NCBI RefSeq assembly: GCF_035610345.1
Contig: NZ_CP141212.1
Span: forward strand, 3,295,501-3,359,500
Reading direction: 5' to 3'
DNA from: Sinorhizobium meliloti
GTDB lineage: Bacteria; Pseudomonadota; Alphaproteobacteria; Rhizobiales; Rhizobiaceae
DNA length: 64,000 nt
Both the position numbers and the translations under genes were made by a program. Below the pieces are notes generated by a model. That model worked only from the letters and a program-made list of their open reading frames with translations, was not told the origin of the DNA and did not search any database. The first letter of the stretch is position 1. The number at the start of each line of letters is the position of its first letter. Shown piece after piece: positions 60,036-64,000 of the stretch.

Positions 60036-61925
60036 TCATTCCATCGTGTGGATATCCCGGTCCTTCGTCTCGGGCAGGAACAGAAGACCGATCACCAGCG
60101 TGATGCCCGCGAAAACGATCGGGTACCAGAGGCCGTAGTAGATATCGCCCTTTGCCGCGCTCATCGCGAAGGCCGTTGCCGGGAGCAGCCCGCCGAACCA
60201 ACCATTGCCGATATGGTAGGGCAGCGACATGCCGGTATAGCGGATGCGGGTCGGGAAGAGTTCGACGAGCAGCGCCGCAATCGGGCCGTAGACCATCGTC
60301 ACATAGATGACGAGCACGGTCAGTACGGCAATGATCACCGTCCAGTTGACGCGGGCCGGGTCGGCCACCATCGTGAAGGCGCCGCCCTTGTCTATGCTGT
60401 AGACCGCCATTTCGGTGGCGCTGCCGACTTCTTCCTGGGTGAGCAGCTTGTCGGCGACGAGCTTGTCGGCCGGCACCATGGCCTTTTCGCCGGCGCGCAC
60501 GGCAGCGGCGTCGAGGCCGAGTTCCGGATTGGCAGCGACGAAGGCGTCGAGCTTCGATTCCGGAACCTTGGCAACGCCGCGCACCAGCGGATAGCCCGCG
60601 GCCTGCAGCGCCATGTTGATCTGCTTGCCGAAAGCCGCTTCCTCGGCCTTCGCCTTGTCGCCGGCCGCAACGGCGTCAAAGCTGGTGATCGTCGTTTCGC
60701 CGATCTTCACCGTCGCCGGTGTCCCCGCAGCCGCCGTGGTCACGACGTCATAGGGAACCGAGTTCTTGGTCAGGAAGGCGGTGGCGATGTCGCAGGAGGT
60801 GGTGAACTTCGCCGTGCCCGTCGGGTTGAACTGGAACCTGCAGTCGCCCGGAGCGGCGGTGACGGTGGCGCGAACGTTCTGCTGCGCTTCCGCAAGCGCT
60901 GGGTTGCCGGCCCACGTCATCGCCTTGAACAGCGGGAAGTAGGTGAGCATGGCAAGCAGGAGGCCCGCCATGATGATCGGCTTGCGGCCGATCTTGTCCG
61001 ACAGCCAGCCGAAGAAGACGAAAAAGCCTGTGCCGATAAGGAGCGAGGCGGCAACCATCAGGTTTGCCGACTGGCCGTCGATCTTCAGAATGCTCTGCAG
61101 GAAGAACAGCGCGTAGAACTGGCCGGAATACCAGACCACAGCCTGACCAACGACCGCGCCGAAGAGCGCCAGAAGGGCGATCTTGGCGTTGCGCCACTGG
61201 CCGAAAGCTTCCGTCAGCGGCGCCTTCGAACCCTTGCCCTCTTCCTTCATCTTCTTGAAGGCAGGAGACTCGTTCATCTTCAGGCGGATCCAGACGGAGA
61301 CGCCGAGCAGCACGAAAGAGAGCAGGAAGGGTATGCGCCAGCCCCACTCGGCAAAAGCTTCCTTGCCCAGCATGTACTGGACCAGAAGGATAACCACCAG
61401 CGAGAGGAAGAGACCAAGCGTCGCCGTCGTCTGGATCCACGAGGTGAAATAGCCGCGGCGGCCGTGCGGCGCATGCTCTGCCACATAGGTCGCGGCACCC
61501 CCGTATTCACCGCCGAGCGCAAGACCCTGCAGGAGGCGGAGCCCGATCAGGATGATCGGAGCCGCAATGCCGATCGAGGCGGCACCGGGCAGGACGCCGA
61601 CGAGGAAGGTCGACAGGCCCATGATCAGAATGGTGACGAGGAATGTGTATTTGCGGCCGACGAGGTCGCCCAGGCGGCCGAAAACCAGCGCGCCGAACGG
61701 CCGGACAAGGAAGCCGGCGGCGAAGGCGAGAAGCGCAAAGATGTTGCGCGTGGTCTCGGGATACTGGCTGAAGAAGGTTGCACCGATATAAACGGCAAGC
61801 GAACCGTAAAGATAGAAATCATACCATTCGAAGACGGTACCGAGCGACGAGGCGAAGATGACCTTCTTCTCCTCGCCGGTCATCGGGCCGGCTTTTGTGC
61901 CGCCCGCTGTCACGACGTTTGCCAT
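60036..61925 (-). CDS. MHS-family (MFS) metabolite:H+ symporter with large periplasmic insertion
   Basis: A 629-residue transporter with 12 predicted helices. TVFEWYDFYLYGSLAVYIG, RPFGALVFGRLGDLVGRKYTFLVT and GLRLLQGLALGGEYGGAATYVAEHAP place it in the MHS family (citrate, proline/betaine, shikimate and dicarboxylate symporters). Usual members have 420-450 residues. This one carries an extra stretch of about 185 residues (about 340-525) between helices 9 and 10, on the periplasmic side. The insertion is hydrophilic, Ala-rich and has two Cys (about 362 and 376) that could form a disulfide. ATG 61925 (MANVVTAGG) is chosen over a frame open further upstream. The substrate is unknown. Confidence 0.87.
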   Translation of the reverse strand: MANVVTAGGTKAGPMTGEEKKVIFASSLGTVFEWYDFYLYGSLAVYIGATFFSQYPETTRNIFALLAFAAGFLVRPFGALVFGRLGDLVGRKYTFLVTILIMGLSTFLVGVLPGAASIGIAAPIILIGLRLLQGLALGGEYGGAATYVAEHAPHGRRGYFTSWIQTTATLGLFLSLVVILLVQYMLGKEAFAEWGWRIPFLLSFVLLGVSVWIRLKMNESPAFKKMKEEGKGSKAPLTEAFGQWRNAKIALLALFGAVVGQAVVWYSGQFYALFFLQSILKIDGQSANLMVAASLLIGTGFFVFFGWLSDKIGRKPIIMAGLLLAMLTYFPLFKAMTWAGNPALAEAQQNVRATVTAAPGDCRFQFNPTGTAKFTTSCDIATAFLTKNSVPYDVVTTAAAGTPATVKIGETTITSFDAVAAGDKAKAEEAAFGKQINMALQAAGYPLVRGVAKVPESKLDAFVAANPELGLDAAAVRAGEKAMVPADKLVADKLLTQEEVGSATEMAVYSIDKGGAFTMVADPARVNWTVIIAVLTVLVIYVTMVYGPIAALLVELFPTRIRYTGMSLPYHIGNGWFGGLLPATAFAMSAAKGDIYYGLWYPIVFAGITLVIGLLFLPETKDRDIHTME

Positions 61926-62481
61926 TTTGATTCCTCCACTCCAAAATCGGTCTATTGGAGCGCCCATTCCCCGGTCCGGACATTCCTCCCTGAACGTCGG
62001 GTCCCCTTTGACATCCGGGCGTGGTGCGCCTCGCAACAAGATGTCAGAAAAGTGGCACGCGAGGCAGGGATGCTTTGGGCTTATGACTTTCGTCTAATGC
62101 CGGGGTCACCATGCTCGCGCCCGCACATCACGAAGTCTTCAATCGTGCCGCGGGCAAGCGCTGCCTTGCGTGACGACCGCTAGGGAGCCTCCGCGGCTTG
62201 ACTCTTGCCGAAAAGCCGGTAAGAGCAGCGGCGAACGAGGAAACCGCCATGGGACCGAAGGGTTCGTCCATCGCTGCGCTGAATTTGCCGGCCCATACCG
62301 CCGGGCGGATCAGCCATTTCTCGCTCGCGCGCAAAACCACGGCCAAAACGACGACGAAAACCGTCTGACGTCTCTGGCCCTCCGCTCTCTCCCCGGTAAG
62401 GCCGGGGACAGGAACTTCGCGGTCGCACCGCGCAGTTTCCCCCTCCACCAAACGAGGAGAGACAGAAAGAGAGCTTAGATC
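61926..62481. other. MHS transporter-asd divergent intergenic region
   Basis: This 556-bp gap is the longest in the window. It contains a 7-bp-stem hairpin (TCCCCGG/CCGGGGA, near 62391-62409), resembling half of the dispersed palindromes, and then CCCCCTCCACC. An open frame continues through it on the plus strand, but with no recognisable product. asd is preceded by GAGGAGAGACAGAAAGAGAG, a purine-rich ribosome site region. I see no riboswitch for lysine, which would be the obvious one before asd. Confidence 0.45.
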
Positions 62482-63516
62482 ATGGGTTTCAAAATTGCTG
62501 TCGCAGGCGCCACCGGCAATGTCGGCCGGGAGATGCTGAACATTCTTTCCGAGCGCGGCTTTCCGGCCGACGAAGTGGTGGCGCTCGCCTCCTCGCGCTC
62601 GGTCGGCACCGAGGTCTCCTACGGCGACAAGACGCTGAAGGTGACGAACCTCGAAACCTATGATTTTTCCGACACCGACATCTGCCTGATGTCGGCCGGC
62701 GGCGCCGTCTCGCAGAAATACTCGCCGAAGATCGGCCGGGAGGGTTGCGTCGTCATCGACAATTCCTCGGCCTGGCGCTACGACGCCGATGTTCCGCTGA
62801 TCGTACCGGAAGTGAACGCGGACGCGATCGCGCAATTCTCCAAGAAAAACATCATCGCCAATCCGAATTGCTCGACGGCGCAGCTCGTGGTGGCGCTGAA
62901 GCCGCTGCACGACCATGCCAAGATCAAGCGCATCGTCGTTTCCACCTATCAGTCGGTTTCCGGCGCCGGCAAGGACGGCATGGACGAGCTCTTCAACCAG
63001 ACCCGCGCTGTCTTCGTCGCCGATCCGATCGAGAGCAAGAAGTTCACCAAGCGCATCGCCTTCAACGTCATTCCGCACATCGACGTCTTCATGGAGGACG
63101 GCTACACCAAGGAAGAGTGGAAGGTACTGGCCGAAACCAAGAAGATGCTCGACCCGAAGATCAAGGTGACCTGCACGGCCGTGCGCGTCCCGGTCTTCAT
63201 CGGTCATTCGGAATCGGTCAATATCGAATTCGAAAACGAGATCACCGCCGACGAGGCGCGCGAGATCCTGCGCGAAGCGCCGGGCTGCCTGGTCGTCGAC
63301 AAGCATGAGAACGGCGGCTATGTGACGCCTTACGAATGCGCCGGCGAGGACGCGACCTACATCTCGCGCATCCGCGAGGATGCGACGGTCGAAAACGGCC
63401 TCAACATGTGGATCGTCTCGGACAACCTGCGCAAGGGCGCGGCGCTCAACGCGGTGCAGATCGCAGAGCTGTTGATCAACCGCGGCCTGATCAAACCGCG
63501 CAAGCAGGCGGCTTGA
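62482..63516 (+). CDS. asd: aspartate-semialdehyde dehydrogenase
   Basis: A 344-residue NADPH enzyme that reduces aspartyl phosphate to aspartate semialdehyde, the branch point to lysine, diaminopimelate, threonine and methionine. VAGATGNVGREMLNIL binds NADPH; SAGGAVSQKYSPKI and VIDNSSAWR follow; the catalytic Cys is in NPNCSTAQ (C130); STYQSVSGAGKDGMDEL, and the C-terminal MWIVSDNLRKGAALNAVQIAELL complete the family pattern. A purine-rich ribosome site precedes the ATG. A clear hairpin lies after the stop. Confidence 0.97.
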   Translation: MGFKIAVAGATGNVGREMLNILSERGFPADEVVALASSRSVGTEVSYGDKTLKVTNLETYDFSDTDICLMSAGGAVSQKYSPKIGREGCVVIDNSSAWRYDADVPLIVPEVNADAIAQFSKKNIIANPNCSTAQLVVALKPLHDHAKIKRIVVSTYQSVSGAGKDGMDELFNQTRAVFVADPIESKKFTKRIAFNVIPHIDVFMEDGYTKEEWKVLAETKKMLDPKIKVTCTAVRVPVFIGHSESVNIEFENEITADEAREILREAPGCLVVDKHENGGYVTPYECAGEDATYISRIREDATVENGLNMWIVSDNLRKGAALNAVQIAELLINRGLIKPRKQAA

Positions 63517-63540
63517 TCGGCCTCGGTCGGGCAAACTTTA

Positions 63541-63576
63541 AGCCCCGCCTGCTTCGTTACGGCGACAGGCGGGGTT
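63541..63576 (+). terminator. terminator of asd
   Basis: A stem of 9 perfect pairs (CCCCGCCTG/CAGGCGGGG), extended by G-T and A-T pairs, with a 14-nt loop; TTCG follows. It lies 24 bp after the asd stop. Confidence 0.65.
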
Positions 63577-63688
63577 CGCAGTTCGTCGGCGGGCAATGGA
63601 TTCACGTGAAACCATCGTGCCGGCGACGAGCGGATGACGAAGCGGGAATTTCGAAGGCAACAAATTCGGGCAATCGACGGGGTAATCC

Positions 63689-64000
63689 ATGCATAGGGTG
63701 AAGAGCGCAGCAGCGGGCCTGGCGGCCCTGATCTCAACCGTAGTTCTTCCGGCGGACGCCTCTGCGGCGCAGTGCGGCAATGACGGCAGCGGCTTCTCCG
63801 CCTGGCTGTCGGAATTCAAGCGCGAAGCCGCCGGGAACGGCATCAGCCCTTCGGTGGTCGACCAGGCGCTCGCCAACGTCTCCTACAGCAGGGCGACGAT
63901 CCGGGCCGATCGCGGCCAGAAGAGCTTCAAGCTGTCGCTCGACCAGTTCATGCAGAAGCGCGGCGGTCAGGTGATCATTTCGCGCGGCAAGAAGCTGCGG
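63689..64000 (+). CDS. lytic murein transglycosylase (MltB-like), N-terminal part, cut by window edge
   Basis: The first 104 codons of a gene that continues past the right edge. MHRVKSAAAGLAALISTVVL and PADASAA form a signal peptide (about 27 residues). The mature start, CGNDGSGFSAWLSEFKREAAGNGIS and then VVDQALANVSY, SFKLSLDQFMQKRG, is the usual opening of the SLT_2/MltB family, which cleaves peptidoglycan glycan strands with formation of anhydromuramic ends. The catalytic Glu lies beyond the window. The mature protein starts near a Cys, but no clear lipobox is seen. Confidence 0.85.
   Translation, partial: MHRVKSAAAGLAALISTVVLPADASAAQCGNDGSGFSAWLSEFKREAAGNGISPSVVDQALANVSYSRATIRADRGQKSFKLSLDQFMQKRGGQVIISRGKKLR

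Noticed and set aside
59322..62183. A 953-codon plus-strand frame through the PAP2 and MHS genes
   Set aside because: It crosses two well-supported genes on different strands and has low-complexity Arg/Glu-rich content, as do the long frames opposite pyc (12156-13361 and 13389-15584).
61926..62481. Lysine riboswitch or small RNA upstream of asd
   Set aside because: The hairpin near 62.4 kb matches the dispersed palindromes, and no conserved riboswitch core could be recognised by eye.

Overview
The window looks like a piece of the main chromosome of a Sinorhizobium/Ensifer species. It is GC-rich, densely coded and has no phage, integrase or IS genes. The gene order (phaA | phaR - rpmF ... pyc - expR | ndvA ... 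ndvB ... aatB ... leuB ... asd) matches what I remember of S. meliloti. I see no rRNA, tRNA or CRISPR array. Genus is inferred from content and order; no search was run.

Layout. (1) 0-9.4 kb: polyhydroxybutyrate (phaA partial, phaR), ribosomal protein L32, a GST, the peptidoglycan transglycosylase MtgA, isoprenoid genes ispA and ispG, hisC, a LysE exporter, an MFS permease and a DeoR regulator. (2) 9.7-12 kb: a cystine-type ABC transporter. (3) 12-16.4 kb: pyruvate carboxylase, then a LuxR-family gene that I take for expR; its apparent original start is followed by an in-frame amber codon. (4) 16.8-28.8 kb: a cyclic beta-1,2-glucan locus with the exporter ndvA, an opgC-type succinyltransferase and the very large synthase ndvB.

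(5) 29-35.8 kb: a LysR regulator divergent from hglS, a D-2-hydroxyglutarate dehydrogenase, an aminoadipate-semialdehyde dehydrogenase (amaB-like) and aatB. Together these encode a plausible route from aminoadipate semialdehyde through 2-oxoadipate and D-2-hydroxyglutarate to 2-oxoglutarate, the lower part of lysine catabolism. (6) 35.8-41 kb: an XRE-cupin regulator divergent from an omega-amino-acid transaminase, then a glycerate 2-kinase and a GMC oxidoreductase.

(7) 41.2-55.4 kb: the most unusual region. A LacI regulator heads a long, mostly translationally coupled run of genes: Gfo/Idh dehydrogenase, CoA-transferase, enoyl-CoA hydratase, aldehyde dehydrogenase, a complete CUT1 sugar ABC transporter, a GMC oxidoreductase and an SDR. 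A DUF993 (aldolase-like TIM barrel) gene is divergent. A perfect 18-bp palindrome lies before lacI and a degenerate copy before DUF993, so the two sides probably form one regulon for a carbohydrate-like substrate that I cannot name. (8) 55.6-64 kb: M3 oligopeptidase, leuB, a PAP2 phosphatase, an MHS transporter with a large periplasmic insertion, asd and the start of a lytic transglycosylase gene.

Short GC-rich palindromic repeats (core CCYTCTCCCCGC...GCGGGGAGARGG) recur in several intergenic gaps, mainly around region 7.
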